NCBI GenBank assembly: GCA_041393965.1
Contig: JAWKJB010000002.1
Coordinates: forward strand, 558,001-622,000
Length of the DNA stretch: 64,000 bases
Direction: 5' to 3'
Origin: Acidimicrobiia bacterium
Lineage (GTDB): Bacteria; Actinomycetota; Acidimicrobiia; Spongiisociales; UBA5794
The notes beneath the pieces were generated by a model that was not told the origin of the DNA, did not search any database, and worked only from the letters and a program-made list of their open reading frames with translations. The stretch's first letter is position 1; each line of letters begins with the position of its first letter. The position numbers and the translations under genes were made by a program. Below are positions 17,651 through 26,041 of the stretch, piece after piece.

Positions 17651-18142
17651 GTGTTCTCGACGAGAATCGACGGTCGGCTGACAGCGGTGGAGCTGACCGA
17701 GGTCGAGGCGTACATGGGAGTCGACGATCCTGCCTCCCACGCCTACCGGGGCGAGACGGCTCGGACCGCTCCCATGTTTGCAAGGGGCGGGCTGATCTAT
17801 GTGTACCTGAGCTACGGCGTCCACCACTGCGTGAATGTCGTGACGGGGCCACAGGGAGCGGCACAGGCGGTGCTGCTGCGAGGTGGAACACCGGTCGAAG
17901 GGCGCGAGATCATGGAGCATCGTCGGGGGCGTTCGCAGCATCTCGCGGACGGACCGGGAAAGCTCGGCCAGGCACTGGGACTGACCACCCGCCATTCGGG
18001 TTTGCCGATCGACAACGCACGCATCGGGCTCGCGCCCGGCAAGGCGCCCACTCGGGTGCTTGCCACACCTCGGGTCGGAATCTCGCGAGCGAAGGACCGT
18101 CTCTGGCGTTTCGTCGCGCAGCCCGGGCCCGATCATGCCTGA
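17651..18142 (+). CDS. 3-methyladenine DNA glycosylase (AAG/Mpg family), 5' end disrupted
   Basis: AAG-family glycosylases remove alkylated purines. The core is intact: ELTEVEAYMG with the catalytic Glu, DPASHAYRG, GGLIYVYLSYGVHHCVNVV and VGISRAKDRLWRF. The family needs about 20 more N-terminal residues, and these are encoded in frame directly upstream (LLAQSATEVAPRLLGC, 17603-17650), but no ATG/GTG/TTG precedes them. A GTG at 17540 with a strong GGGGAG site is in frame and would join them, except for an in-frame TGA at 17579-17581. So it may be a pseudogene, start at ATC 17594, or be shortened to GTG 17651, the start listed here. Confidence 0.75.
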   Translation: MFSTRIDGRLTAVELTEVEAYMGVDDPASHAYRGETARTAPMFARGGLIYVYLSYGVHHCVNVVTGPQGAAQAVLLRGGTPVEGREIMEHRRGRSQHLADGPGKLGQALGLTTRHSGLPIDNARIGLAPGKAPTRVLATPRVGISRAKDRLWRFVAQPGPDHA

Positions 18143-18170
18143 GCACCCCAGTCGTCTACGCTTCGGCGCG

Positions 18171-19379
18171 ATGCCAAGCCCCGAAGAGCAGTACGACTAC
18201 ATCACGCGAACCGTCGAGGTGACGCTCCCCGAAGGTGCCCTTCGAGAACAGATCGAGCGCTCGGTCGAGACGGGTGTACCCCTTCGTGTGAAGCTCGGCG
18301 TCGATCCGACCGCGCCCGATGTGACGCTTGGATGGGCTGTCGTCTTCGACCTTCTGCGGCGATTCCAGGAGATGGGACACCTCGCCGTTCTCATCCTCGG
18401 CGACTTCACGGCACAGGTGGGCGACCCGTCGGGCAAGTCAGCGACGAGAAAGCGTCTCACCGATGACGAGGTCGCGGCCAACGCCAGGGGATGCCTCCCG
18501 ACCATCAAGTCCTTGCTGCTCGACGAACGCCTCGAGATCCGACATAACTCGGAGTGGCTCGGAGCCATGGATATGGCGGCCGTGCTCGACATGACAGCGA
18601 GCGTGACGGTGTCGAGACTCATGGACCGAGACGATTTCGCCCGCCGTTGGAAGGCCAACGAACCGATCTCGCTGATCGAGTTCATGTATCCGCTCCTGCA
18701 AGGTACCGATTCAGTGGCAGTGAGGGCTGATGTGGAGATCGGAGGTTCGGACCAACTCCTCAACCTCCTGATGGGCAGGGACCTCCAGGAGCGCGCAGGA
18801 CAGCAACCCCAGTCGGTCGCGACGGTTCCGTTGCTCGTCGGAACGGACGGTACCAACAAGATGTCCCAGTCCCTTGGCAACTACATCTCGGTCCGGGACG
18901 ACGCAGATACGATGTTCGGTAAGACCATGTCCATTCCTGACGAGGCGATGGTGCCGTGGTTCCGTCTCGCAGCCGGATCAACCACCGAGGAAACACGCGA
19001 GATCGACCGGGGACTCGCAAGCGGGTCGCTTCATCCAGGGGAGCAGAAGCGGCTTCTCGCGCGGACGATCGTTGACCGGTATCACGGACAAGGCGCAGGG
19101 ACGGATGCCGAGGCAGCTTTCGACCGGGTGTTCCGCGACAAGGAAGCACCCGTCGACATCGAGACCTTTGCGCTCCCCGATGTCGATGAGGTGTGGCTGC
19201 CGGGACTCCTCAACGATGCCGGCATGGTCACCTCCAACAGTGAGGGCCGCCGGATGATCAGCCAAGGCGCTGTCAGGATCGACGGCGAACGCCACGACGA
19301 CGAAACCATCACGCGTTCGGCACTCACCAACGCGGTCGTCCAGGTCGGGAAACGCCGCTTCGTCCGATTCACGACCTGA
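18171..19379 (+). CDS. tyrS: Tyrosyl-tRNA synthetase
   Basis: This class I synthetase charges tRNA(Tyr). Length is 402 residues, with a Rossmann core, IGGSDQLLNLLMGRD for Tyr/tRNA binding, a KMSKS-like KMSQS at 230-234 and a C-terminal S4 domain (about 340-402). The HIGH motif position reads TLGW (52-55), so both His residues are replaced. TACGCT (18157-18162) lies 8 bases before ATG 18171, suggesting a leaderless transcript; ATG 18135 inside the glycosylase gene is the alternative. It converges with the cupredoxin gene, with a 3-base gap. Confidence 0.93.
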   Translation: MPSPEEQYDYITRTVEVTLPEGALREQIERSVETGVPLRVKLGVDPTAPDVTLGWAVVFDLLRRFQEMGHLAVLILGDFTAQVGDPSGKSATRKRLTDDEVAANARGCLPTIKSLLLDERLEIRHNSEWLGAMDMAAVLDMTASVTVSRLMDRDDFARRWKANEPISLIEFMYPLLQGTDSVAVRADVEIGGSDQLLNLLMGRDLQERAGQQPQSVATVPLLVGTDGTNKMSQSLGNYISVRDDADTMFGKTMSIPDEAMVPWFRLAAGSTTEETREIDRGLASGSLHPGEQKRLLARTIVDRYHGQGAGTDAEAAFDRVFRDKEAPVDIETFALPDVDEVWLPGLLNDAGMVTSNSEGRRMISQGAVRIDGERHDDETITRSALTNAVVQVGKRRFVRFTT

Positions 19380-19382
19380 GCG

Positions 19383-19751
19383 TCAGCCGGTGACGACAAT
19401 CGATCCCGTCATCGACGGATGGATCGCGCAGAAGTAGTCGTAGGTCCCGGCTTCATCGAAGACGAATGCGAACGACCCATCCGTGCTGAGCGATCCTGAG
19501 TCCCAGGTCCCGTTTGCCGAGGTCGTGGTATGCGATACCCCTTGGCGGTTGGTCCATGTCACCGTGTCGCCAGCCGCCACCGTCACCTCGGCGGGATCGA
19601 ACCGGAAGTTGTCGATCGTCACCTCTGACGCCTCAGCCTTTGCTTCCGTGGTGGTAGGCGCTTCGTCGGTTCCCGACGAGCATCCGACGACGGCGACGCT
19701 CACGGCGAAAACCGCGGTTGCGAGCACTGTTCGTGTTCGATGAATCCGCAT
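19383..19751 (-). CDS. Cupredoxin (plastocyanin/amicyanin-like) lipoprotein
   Basis: 122 residues. A signal peptide ends in a lipobox with Cys24 (VVGC), so it should be anchored outside the membrane. A Thr/Ala/Glu-rich linker follows (28-42), then a single cupredoxin fold. Likely type-1 copper ligands are His74 (GVSHTT), Cys108 (YFCAIHPSM), His111 and Met114, all present. A role in electron transfer is inferred from the fold; the partner is unknown. It lies 32 bases downstream of the ABC importer's binding protein on the same strand and has its own GAGGAGG site. Confidence 0.9.
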   Translation of the reverse strand: MRIHRTRTVLATAVFAVSVAVVGCSSGTDEAPTTTEAKAEASEVTIDNFRFDPAEVTVAAGDTVTWTNRQGVSHTTTSANGTWDSGSLSTDGSFAFVFDEAGTYDYFCAIHPSMTGSIVVTG

Positions 19752-19783
19752 CGTGTTCCTCCTCAGATCGAGCTGTCACGCTC

Positions 19784-20692
19784 TCAGTCGATGAGGCCTT
19801 CGGTCTTGAGCCAATCCGTTGCGACCTGCACGGGGTCGTCACCGACATAGCCGACGAGCCGGTTCATCTCGGTGAGACCCGCGGTGGTCAGCTTGGCGCT
19901 CACCGCGTTCAGTGCCTCGGTGAGATCATCACCGTATTCGTCAAGAATGGAGGTTGCGATCGCCGGGACGATGCTCTCTGCGGGCTGGAGGCCCTTGTCG
20001 TCCTCGAGCAGCACGAACCCTTCGGCGGCGATGACTCCGTCGGTTGTGAACAGCAGGCCGACATCGATTTCGCCTTCCTTGAGTGCCGTCACGGTGAGGG
20101 GGCCACCCGTGTCGAGGGGACGGAATGAGGCAAAGGTCAGTCCGTAGACATCCTGGAGTCCAATGAGGCAGAATGGCCGTTCCGGACATTCGGGTGGTCC
20201 GCCGAGGACAAGGGAGCCCCCGGCGGCGGCCAGATCGCTCACCTTGGTTGCCCCGAGCGCCGTAGCGGTCGACTCGGTGATCACGAATCCGTTCTTGTCC
20301 TGGGCGTCCGCAGGTTCGAGGACGCTGATCCCTTTCGGGGACCATGCCTCACGAAGGGCTTCGGTGGTTGCTTCCACATCAGAGGACGCCGTCCCGCCAA
20401 GGTAGGTGAGGGCTGAGCCGATGTATTCGGGAACCAGGTGCAGCTCGCCCGATTCGAGTGCCGTGGCGTAGATCTCACGGGACCCAACCCCAAACTTGCG
20501 TTCAACCGGGAATCCCTTGTCTTCGAGGGCCTGGGCATAGATCTCGGCGAGCAGCTCGGATTCCCCGAAGCTCGCGGAACCGATCACGATCGTGGTGCCG
20601 TCTTGTGAGCCACCATCCGACGAACACGCGGCTGCAACGAGTGCAACGCACACGATCACGGTCCCAAACAGTCGGTTGCGGAACATCCGCAT
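19784..20692 (-). CDS. ABC importer substrate-binding lipoprotein, glycine betaine/choline type (OpuC/OsmF family)
   Basis: About 302 residues. A lipoprotein signal ends at AAC (Cys23), after which the mature protein begins with IVIGSASFGESELLAEIYAQ, typical of the ProX/OpuCC/OsmF family that binds quaternary amines. The conserved YIGSALTYLGG segment follows. I chose ATG 20692, which has AGGGAG 5 bases upstream; the frame extends to a GTG at 20707. It is the fourth gene of the minus-strand operon ATPase-permease-permease-binding protein. Whether the substrate is glycine betaine, choline or carnitine is not readable. Confidence 0.9.
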   Translation of the reverse strand: MRMFRNRLFGTVIVCVALVAAACSSDGGSQDGTTIVIGSASFGESELLAEIYAQALEDKGFPVERKFGVGSREIYATALESGELHLVPEYIGSALTYLGGTASSDVEATTEALREAWSPKGISVLEPADAQDKNGFVITESTATALGATKVSDLAAAGGSLVLGGPPECPERPFCLIGLQDVYGLTFASFRPLDTGGPLTVTALKEGEIDVGLLFTTDGVIAAEGFVLLEDDKGLQPAESIVPAIATSILDEYGDDLTEALNAVSAKLTTAGLTEMNRLVGYVGDDPVQVATDWLKTEGLID

Positions 20693-20773
20693 GGTTCTCC
20701 CTTTCACGCTCGTCGTGGGTCGACCACATGCCGACGAGTCAACGGTACTGCTCGGAGAACAGATGAATGACGG

Positions 20774-21478
20774 TCACCGTGATGGAAGGCCTTCGCTCAT
20801 GTGGGAGTGCTGTGTCGTCCGAGCGGCGCGTTCCGCGACCGAAAAGGCGAGCTCGGCAGCGATGGCGAGAATGGCGACCAGCAACCCGCCGGCGAAGACC
20901 TCGGGGAGGTCCTGGGTCGCGAAGCCGTCGATGATGTAGCGTCCGAGGCCTCCCCACGCAACCAACGCACCAAGGGTCGCCGTCGCGATCACCTGCACCG
21001 CTGCGACGCGTGCACCCGCGAGCAGGACGGGCATTGCGAGGGGGACTTCGATGCGAACCATTATCTGGGTCTCGGTCATGCCCATTCCTCTCGCTGCGTC
21101 GACGACCGGCGGATCGATGCCTGAGATGCCCGCGTGGGCGTTTGAAAACAGCGGCGGAATGGCAAGAAAGAGCAATGCAAGGAGCGTTGGCCAGAATCCG
21201 AGGCCGAGGCCCATCCGGATCGTGATCGGGAGCGACACGGCGATGATCGCGAATGACGGCACCGCTCGACCGATGTTCACGATGGCGACCACGAACGAGC
21301 CACCAAGGCGGCGATGCGCGAGCACAACGGCGATTGGGATTGCAAAGAGCGAGGCAATCACCATCGCGAGCGCCGACATCTGAATGTGTTCCCACATCCG
21401 ATTCGGGATCCCGTCGATCCCGGTCCAGTTGCCGGAATCCATAAACCAGTCGACGACATCGCCAACGAATCCGTCCAT
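20774..21478 (-). CDS. ABC importer permease, betaine/choline type (second permease)
   Basis: A 234-residue inner-membrane permease of the ProW/OpuCB family with about six hydrophobic helices. The EAA loop reads AARGMGMTETQIMVRIEVPLA and contacts the ATPase. The start ATG 21478 overlaps the upstream permease stop by one base, so I prefer it over the longer frame to 21523. The pair of distinct permeases plus one binding protein is the OpuC/YehWXYZ layout. Confidence 0.9.
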   Translation of the reverse strand: MDGFVGDVVDWFMDSGNWTGIDGIPNRMWEHIQMSALAMVIASLFAIPIAVVLAHRRLGGSFVVAIVNIGRAVPSFAIIAVSLPITIRMGLGLGFWPTLLALLFLAIPPLFSNAHAGISGIDPPVVDAARGMGMTETQIMVRIEVPLAMPVLLAGARVAAVQVIATATLGALVAWGGLGRYIIDGFATQDLPEVFAGGLLVAILAIAAELAFSVAERAARTTQHSHMSEGLPSR

Positions 21479-22161
21479 CACACCGGCTTTCGGTTGCGCC
21501 ACGGCGTCAGGGCGCGCAGACACATGACCAGCGAGAGATCCACAACCACCGCGAGGACAACCGAGAGGACGCTCCCGACGAGGATCTGGGTCGTACCGAT
21601 CGGGCTTGAGAAGTTCTGAAGCCCCCTGAGGATGAAGTACCCGAGGCCACCGAGACCGATGAGGGATGTGACGGTCACAAGGCCGACGACGGTCACGGTC
21701 GCAAGCCGGATGCCGGTAATGATCACCGGGAGTGCAAGAGGTAGTTCGACACGCATGAAGCGTCCCGCGCGGGTGAAACCCATCCCGTCGGCGGCGTCGA
21801 GGACCTCACGGGACACCTCATCGACGCCGGTGACCATGTTGCGGATGAGAATCAGCAGCGTGTACGACACCAGCCCGATTTCGGCCGTGAGGATCGACAA
21901 GCCGGTGATCGGTACGAGGAAGGTGAACAGGGCAAGGCTGGGAATCGTGTACAGCAGACCAGCCACCCAAGTGATCGGCGGATAGGTTCGTCGCCACCTC
22001 ATCGCAACCGCCGACAAGGCAATGCTGACCACGATCCCGGCTCCGATCGCGATGCCTGTGAGGACGAGATGCTCGATCGTCCGGTCCCAGATGACATCGA
22101 GGTTTCGGCCGATCCACTCCCACACGACGAGTGGTTGGGATGTTTGCGCGATCGAGGTCAT
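21478..22161 (-). CDS. ABC importer permease, betaine/choline type (first permease)
   Basis: A 227-residue homologue of the neighbouring permease, with about six transmembrane helices and the EAA loop DAADGMGFTRAGRFMRVELPLA. The frame stays open far upstream in the region antisense to nothing and through the ATPase gene, but ATG 22161 overlaps the ATPase stop (ATGA) and gives the normal family length. Together with the next permease it would form a heterodimeric channel. Confidence 0.9.
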   Translation of the reverse strand: MTSIAQTSQPLVVWEWIGRNLDVIWDRTIEHLVLTGIAIGAGIVVSIALSAVAMRWRRTYPPITWVAGLLYTIPSLALFTFLVPITGLSILTAEIGLVSYTLLILIRNMVTGVDEVSREVLDAADGMGFTRAGRFMRVELPLALPVIITGIRLATVTVVGLVTVTSLIGLGGLGYFILRGLQNFSSPIGTTQILVGSVLSVVLAVVVDLSLVMCLRALTPWRNRKPV

Positions 22162-23120
22162 GGCCTGATGGGTCGGTGGACGGAGTCGATCGTGATGATC
22201 CCGATGGGTTGCCCGTTGTCGTGGACGGATGCGGACATGCCGTTTCCTGACACGATTGCGTCGAGAGCATCCTTGAGGCTGCCGGTCACCTCGACGACGC
22301 CCGTTGGAGACTCGATCGTTGTCGGGAGATCCTCGATGCAGGAGTCGTCGATCGGAAGAAGGGAAAGGCGCTTGAGGCCACGGTCGCTCCCGAGAAACCC
22401 TGCCACGAAGTCGTTGGCCGGATGTGCGAGAAGCTCCGCTGGGGCGGCGTACTGTTCGAGGACACCGCCATGGCTCAGCATGGCGACACGGTCCCCAACG
22501 AGGACAGCTTCGTCGATGTCGTGGGTGACCATGACGATCGTCTTGTGCAGCCGAGCCTGAAGATCGAGGAGTTCCCGCTGGAGATGCTTGCGGACAATTG
22601 GGTCCACGGCGCCGAAAGGCTCGTCCATGAGCAGAACGGGTGGATCGGCGGCGAGTGCCCTCGCGACTCCGATTCGCTGCCTCTGGCCGCCGGAGAGCGC
22701 ATCGGGGTAGCGATCGAGCATGGAGCGGTCGATGGCGACGAGGTCGGCGAGTTCGTCGACGCGACGGCGGATTCGGCCACGGCCCCAACCGAGGAGGGTC
22801 GGGACCGTGGCCATGTTCTCGGCAACGGTTCGATGCGGGAACAAGCCGATCTGCTGGATCACATAGCCGATGGTGCGTCGCAGTTCGTGTGCGGGGACCG
22901 CATCGATCGCCGCGCCAGCGACAACAATGCACCCTGAGGTCGGATCCACGAGACGGTTGATCATGCGTAAGGTTGTGGTCTTGCCGCAGCCGGATGGCCC
23001 CACGAGCACCACAACCTCGCCCTCGTTCACCGTGAGGGTCAGATCCGAAACGACATTGCCGTCGGTGTCTGAATAGCGTTTCGTGACCCGCTCGAGTTCG
23101 ATCATGGGTGTCGGTAGCAC
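22158..23120 (-). CDS. ABC importer ATPase, betaine/choline type
   Basis: 320 residues. Walker A is GPSGCGKT (41-48), the signature is LSGGQRQRIGVARAL, and Walker B is VLLMDEPFGAVD, followed by the switch His in VTHDIDEA. The C-terminal about 55 residues resemble a single CBS motif (GQPIGIITIDSV), as in OpuA/OpuC ATPases that sense ionic strength. The start is GTG 23120, with TAAGGT 6 bases upstream (leaderless pattern); ATG 23105 is possible. It is the first gene of the operon. Confidence 0.92.
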   Translation of the reverse strand: MLPTPMIELERVTKRYSDTDGNVVSDLTLTVNEGEVVVLVGPSGCGKTTTLRMINRLVDPTSGCIVVAGAAIDAVPAHELRRTIGYVIQQIGLFPHRTVAENMATVPTLLGWGRGRIRRRVDELADLVAIDRSMLDRYPDALSGGQRQRIGVARALAADPPVLLMDEPFGAVDPIVRKHLQRELLDLQARLHKTIVMVTHDIDEAVLVGDRVAMLSHGGVLEQYAAPAELLAHPANDFVAGFLGSDRGLKRLSLLPIDDSCIEDLPTTIESPTGVVEVTGSLKDALDAIVSGNGMSASVHDNGQPIGIITIDSVHRPIRP

Positions 23121-23198
23121 GGGAGCACCTTACGGCCGCCAGCACGATCTCGTCACGGTTGGGGTCCCGGCACGGATCGAGGCTATCGTGTCCCGACC

Positions 23199-24779
23199 AT
23201 GACCTCACCTGACCGGACCGGGGAGCCGTCCCGTCGCTATGTCCCGGAGTGGATCAACCCGGTCACCGCTCGTGGGCTGACGCTCCTCGTTGCCGGTCTC
23301 GTGGCTCTCACCGCCAAGGCCTTCACCGAGCGAGTTCTTCAGTGGATCGTGATCGTTGCCCTCGTCGTCCTCGGTCTCGCAACCGTCTGGTCGGCGGTGA
23401 GAACCGAATCGAGGCGGTATCTCGAGCTTCTCACCGGTGCGTTGTACCTCGCCACTGCTGCGTTTCTCGTCGTGTTTGCCGACCCTGCCGTTGGGGTGAT
23501 CGCGAAAGCCATCGGCTTCGTCTTCGGGCTGGTCGGTTTCGGGGTCATCTTGCGCGCGCTCCGCTCGCGGCGCGTCGATGAGAACTGGGTCTTCAACACG
23601 GTTCGGGGGACGATCTATATCGCGGCGGGTGTTCTGATTGCCGTTCTTCCTGAGACCATCGCCGGGTCGCTCGTTCTCGTGGTGGCCAGCGCAGCCATCG
23701 TGACCGGGGCGATCATGCTCGCGATCGGTGTCACCGACCCCGATGCAAGCGATGTCAGCCCTGGCGATCTGGGCGCCTTCGCAAAGGAGTGGCTATCTGA
23801 GCGTGATCTCGGTGAAGAGATGCGAGGCGAGGTGATCGACAGCCTTTACTTCGAGGCACCCGACTCGGTCCAGAAACAGGTCGGGTTCTGGGTTCTACTC
23901 GTGCTTTCCGTCGCGATCGCGACCCTCGGCATCCTCGCTGATTCCACCGCAGTCGTGATCGGTGCGATGCTCGTCGCTCCGCTAATGACGCCGATCATGG
24001 GTGTGAGTGCGGGCATCGTCAACGGCTGGGTCCGACGCGTCTCGACCTCGTTTGCAACGGTGGTTGGCGGTGTCGTCGTCGCCATCGGTGTGTCATGGCT
24101 CATCGCGACCTGGACACCGCAGCTGATCGCCCTTTCGAGCAATACCCAGGTTCTGTCGCGCGTGTCCCCGACATTGATCGACATGATGATCGCGGTCGCG
24201 GCCGGTGCAGCAGGGGCCTATGCCACGATCGACAAGCGAGTCTCATCGTCGATCACCGGGGTCGCGATCGCCGTCGCCCTCGTTCCGCCCCTCGCGGTCG
24301 TGGGCGTCACCCTTCAGGACGGAGCGGGTTCTGACGCTCTCGGGGCATTCCTCTTGTTCGCTACCAACCTCGTGTCGATCATCCTCGTGGCATCCATCGT
24401 GTTCGTGGTCGGAGGGCTTGCGCCCATCGACCAGATGCGGGAGAACTCGGACAAGATGCGCACGATCATCGGAACGGTGTTGCTCGGGGCCATGATCATC
24501 ATCGTCCCGCTCGCGTTTACCTCCGAAGGGATCATCGTGTCCGCCAACCGGCAATCCGAGGCTCAGCAGCTGACCAGTGCCTGGATCGGAGGAGAACCGG
24601 GGCTGCGCATCAATCGGGTTTCGGTCCGCGGCACGACCGTCGAGGTCGTGATCACGGGCCAGGGGGACTTGCCTCCGATCGCGACGCTCGAGGAATCCCT
24701 CCAGAAGGAATTCACTGAGCAGGTCGAAGTGATCGTCGAGTATTTTCCCTCGGAGCGCCTCACCTCGGCAGACCAATAG
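23199..24779 (+). CDS. Membrane protein with HdeD-like and DUF389 domains
   Basis: 526 residues with many transmembrane helices. The N-terminal third (about 20-185) has six hydrophobic helices in paired repeats resembling HdeD/DUF308. The central part (about 225-470) is DUF389, with SVAIATLGILADSTAVVIGAMLVAPLM and VALVPPLAVVG. A soluble C-terminal domain of about 70 residues follows. DUF389 has no settled function; the fused HdeD-like part hints at a stress-related membrane role, but this is inference. TATCGT lies 9 bases before ATG 23199. It is divergent from the ABC importer. Confidence 0.85.
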   Translation: MTSPDRTGEPSRRYVPEWINPVTARGLTLLVAGLVALTAKAFTERVLQWIVIVALVVLGLATVWSAVRTESRRYLELLTGALYLATAAFLVVFADPAVGVIAKAIGFVFGLVGFGVILRALRSRRVDENWVFNTVRGTIYIAAGVLIAVLPETIAGSLVLVVASAAIVTGAIMLAIGVTDPDASDVSPGDLGAFAKEWLSERDLGEEMRGEVIDSLYFEAPDSVQKQVGFWVLLVLSVAIATLGILADSTAVVIGAMLVAPLMTPIMGVSAGIVNGWVRRVSTSFATVVGGVVVAIGVSWLIATWTPQLIALSSNTQVLSRVSPTLIDMMIAVAAGAAGAYATIDKRVSSSITGVAIAVALVPPLAVVGVTLQDGAGSDALGAFLLFATNLVSIILVASIVFVVGGLAPIDQMRENSDKMRTIIGTVLLGAMIIIVPLAFTSEGIIVSANRQSEAQQLTSAWIGGEPGLRINRVSVRGTTVEVVITGQGDLPPIATLEESLQKEFTEQVEVIVEYFPSERLTSADQ

Positions 24780-24802
24780 GGGAGGGGTGCGCTTCAGCGC
24801 CG

Positions 24803-24808
24803 TATTCT
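24803..24808 (+). promoter_or_regulatory. -10 element TATTCT for leaderless thiI mRNA
   Basis: TATTCT ends 6 bases before ATG 24815. No Shine-Dalgarno lies between, which matches the leaderless pattern seen at many genes here. Confidence 0.4.
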
Positions 24809-24814
24809 GTCGGT

Positions 24815-26008
24815 ATGGATCCAACGCTTGACCGCCATGTGCTGCATCTGACGACTTCGGGAGATGTGTATCTCAAGTCGCGACGCACCCAGCGCGGGCT
24901 TGTGCGCACCGTCAAGGCCAATCTGGCCAAGGCACTCGCAGATGCGGGCTACGACGGACCGATCGAACGCATCGGGACGCATCGGTTCGCAATCGAACCG
25001 GATCCAGGATCGGTGGAACGCGTGCGAGCGGCCGCATCCACGGTCTTCGGGATCGCGTCGGTCGACGGCGTCGTCGCTGTTCCGTTCGACGACATCGAAG
25101 ATCTCGCGACGAGCATTGCAGCCCTTACCGCCGACACCGTCGGATCAGCTACCTTCGCGGTGAGGGTCAAGCGCAGCGGTGACCACGACTGGACCTCGGT
25201 CGACCTTGCACGGCTGATCGGAGCCCGGCTCGTCGAGACCGGAGGTGTTGTCGACCTCACGGATCCCGAGGTGGAGGTCTCTGTTCGGGTGATCGATCGG
25301 GACGCCTTGTTGGTCACGGACCACACACAGGGCCCTGGAGGGCTTCCGCTCGGGACACAGGAACGGGCTCTCAGCCTCATCTCGGGCGGTTTCGACTCGG
25401 TCGTCGCCGCGTGGATGCTCATGTCGCGTGGATGCCCGGTGGATTTCGTCCACTTCACGCTCAACTGTGCCCAGTCGGATCATGCGCTTGCCGTTGCTTG
25501 TGAGCTGTGGAAGCGGTGGGGTCACGGCACCCAGCCGATGGTGCATCTCGTCGAGTTCCAGCCTGTCAAGGACGCGCTGTTCGAGCATGTGGACCCTCGC
25601 ATGCGTCAGGTGATCCTCAAGGTGTTGATGGCGAGAGCCGCAGAGCTGATAGCACGGGAGGCCGAGATCGGCGCCATCGTGACCGGTGATGCCTTGGGCC
25701 AGGTCTCGTCACAAACCCTCCCACATCTCATCGCCGTGTCAACAGCCGTCGAGATACCGGTATTGCGTCCCCTCGTCGGTCTCGACAAGGAGGCGATCAT
25801 CGACATGGCGCGTCGTATCGGCACTGCGGAGTTGTCGGCACGGGCACAGGAGGTGTGCGACCTTTCGGAAGGCCATCGGGTTGCCACCCGGGCGGGGGAG
25901 CGTGACATCGATGTTGGCGTCCGCGCCATCCCTGAGATGGTGATGCTCGACGCAGTTGCAACCCGCAAGAGCTTCGCGCTGCGAGACTGGTCACCAGGGG
26001 GATTCTGA
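24815..26008 (+). CDS. thiI: tRNA 4-thiouridine synthetase / thiazole synthesis protein ThiI
   Basis: 397 residues: an N-terminal ferredoxin-like domain, a THUMP RNA-binding domain (about 60-165) and an AANH PP-loop ATPase domain with SGGFDS at 190-195. It adenylates U8 of tRNA before sulfur transfer. A Cys in EVCDLSE matches the catalytic Cys of the PP-loop domain. There is no C-terminal rhodanese domain, so a separate sulfur donor is needed; many ThiI proteins outside enterobacteria share this layout. No thiamine genes are nearby, so the tRNA role is the safer call. Confidence 0.9.
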   Translation: MDPTLDRHVLHLTTSGDVYLKSRRTQRGLVRTVKANLAKALADAGYDGPIERIGTHRFAIEPDPGSVERVRAAASTVFGIASVDGVVAVPFDDIEDLATSIAALTADTVGSATFAVRVKRSGDHDWTSVDLARLIGARLVETGGVVDLTDPEVEVSVRVIDRDALLVTDHTQGPGGLPLGTQERALSLISGGFDSVVAAWMLMSRGCPVDFVHFTLNCAQSDHALAVACELWKRWGHGTQPMVHLVEFQPVKDALFEHVDPRMRQVILKVLMARAAELIAREAEIGAIVTGDALGQVSSQTLPHLIAVSTAVEIPVLRPLVGLDKEAIIDMARRIGTAELSARAQEVCDLSEGHRVATRAGERDIDVGVRAIPEMVMLDAVATRKSFALRDWSPGGF

Positions 26009-26041
26009 TCCTCGGTAGCGACCACCGGTAGCATGCGCCAG

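Noticed and set aside
16310..18136. 608-codon minus-strand open frame opposite pheT and the glycosylase
   Set aside because: Antisense shadow with biased composition; pheT on the plus strand is certain.
22162..23208. Apparent N-terminal extension (about 350 codons) of the first ABC permease
   Set aside because: It runs out of frame through the ATPase gene and is Arg/Pro-rich; the permease start at 22161 overlaps the ATPase stop and gives the normal length.
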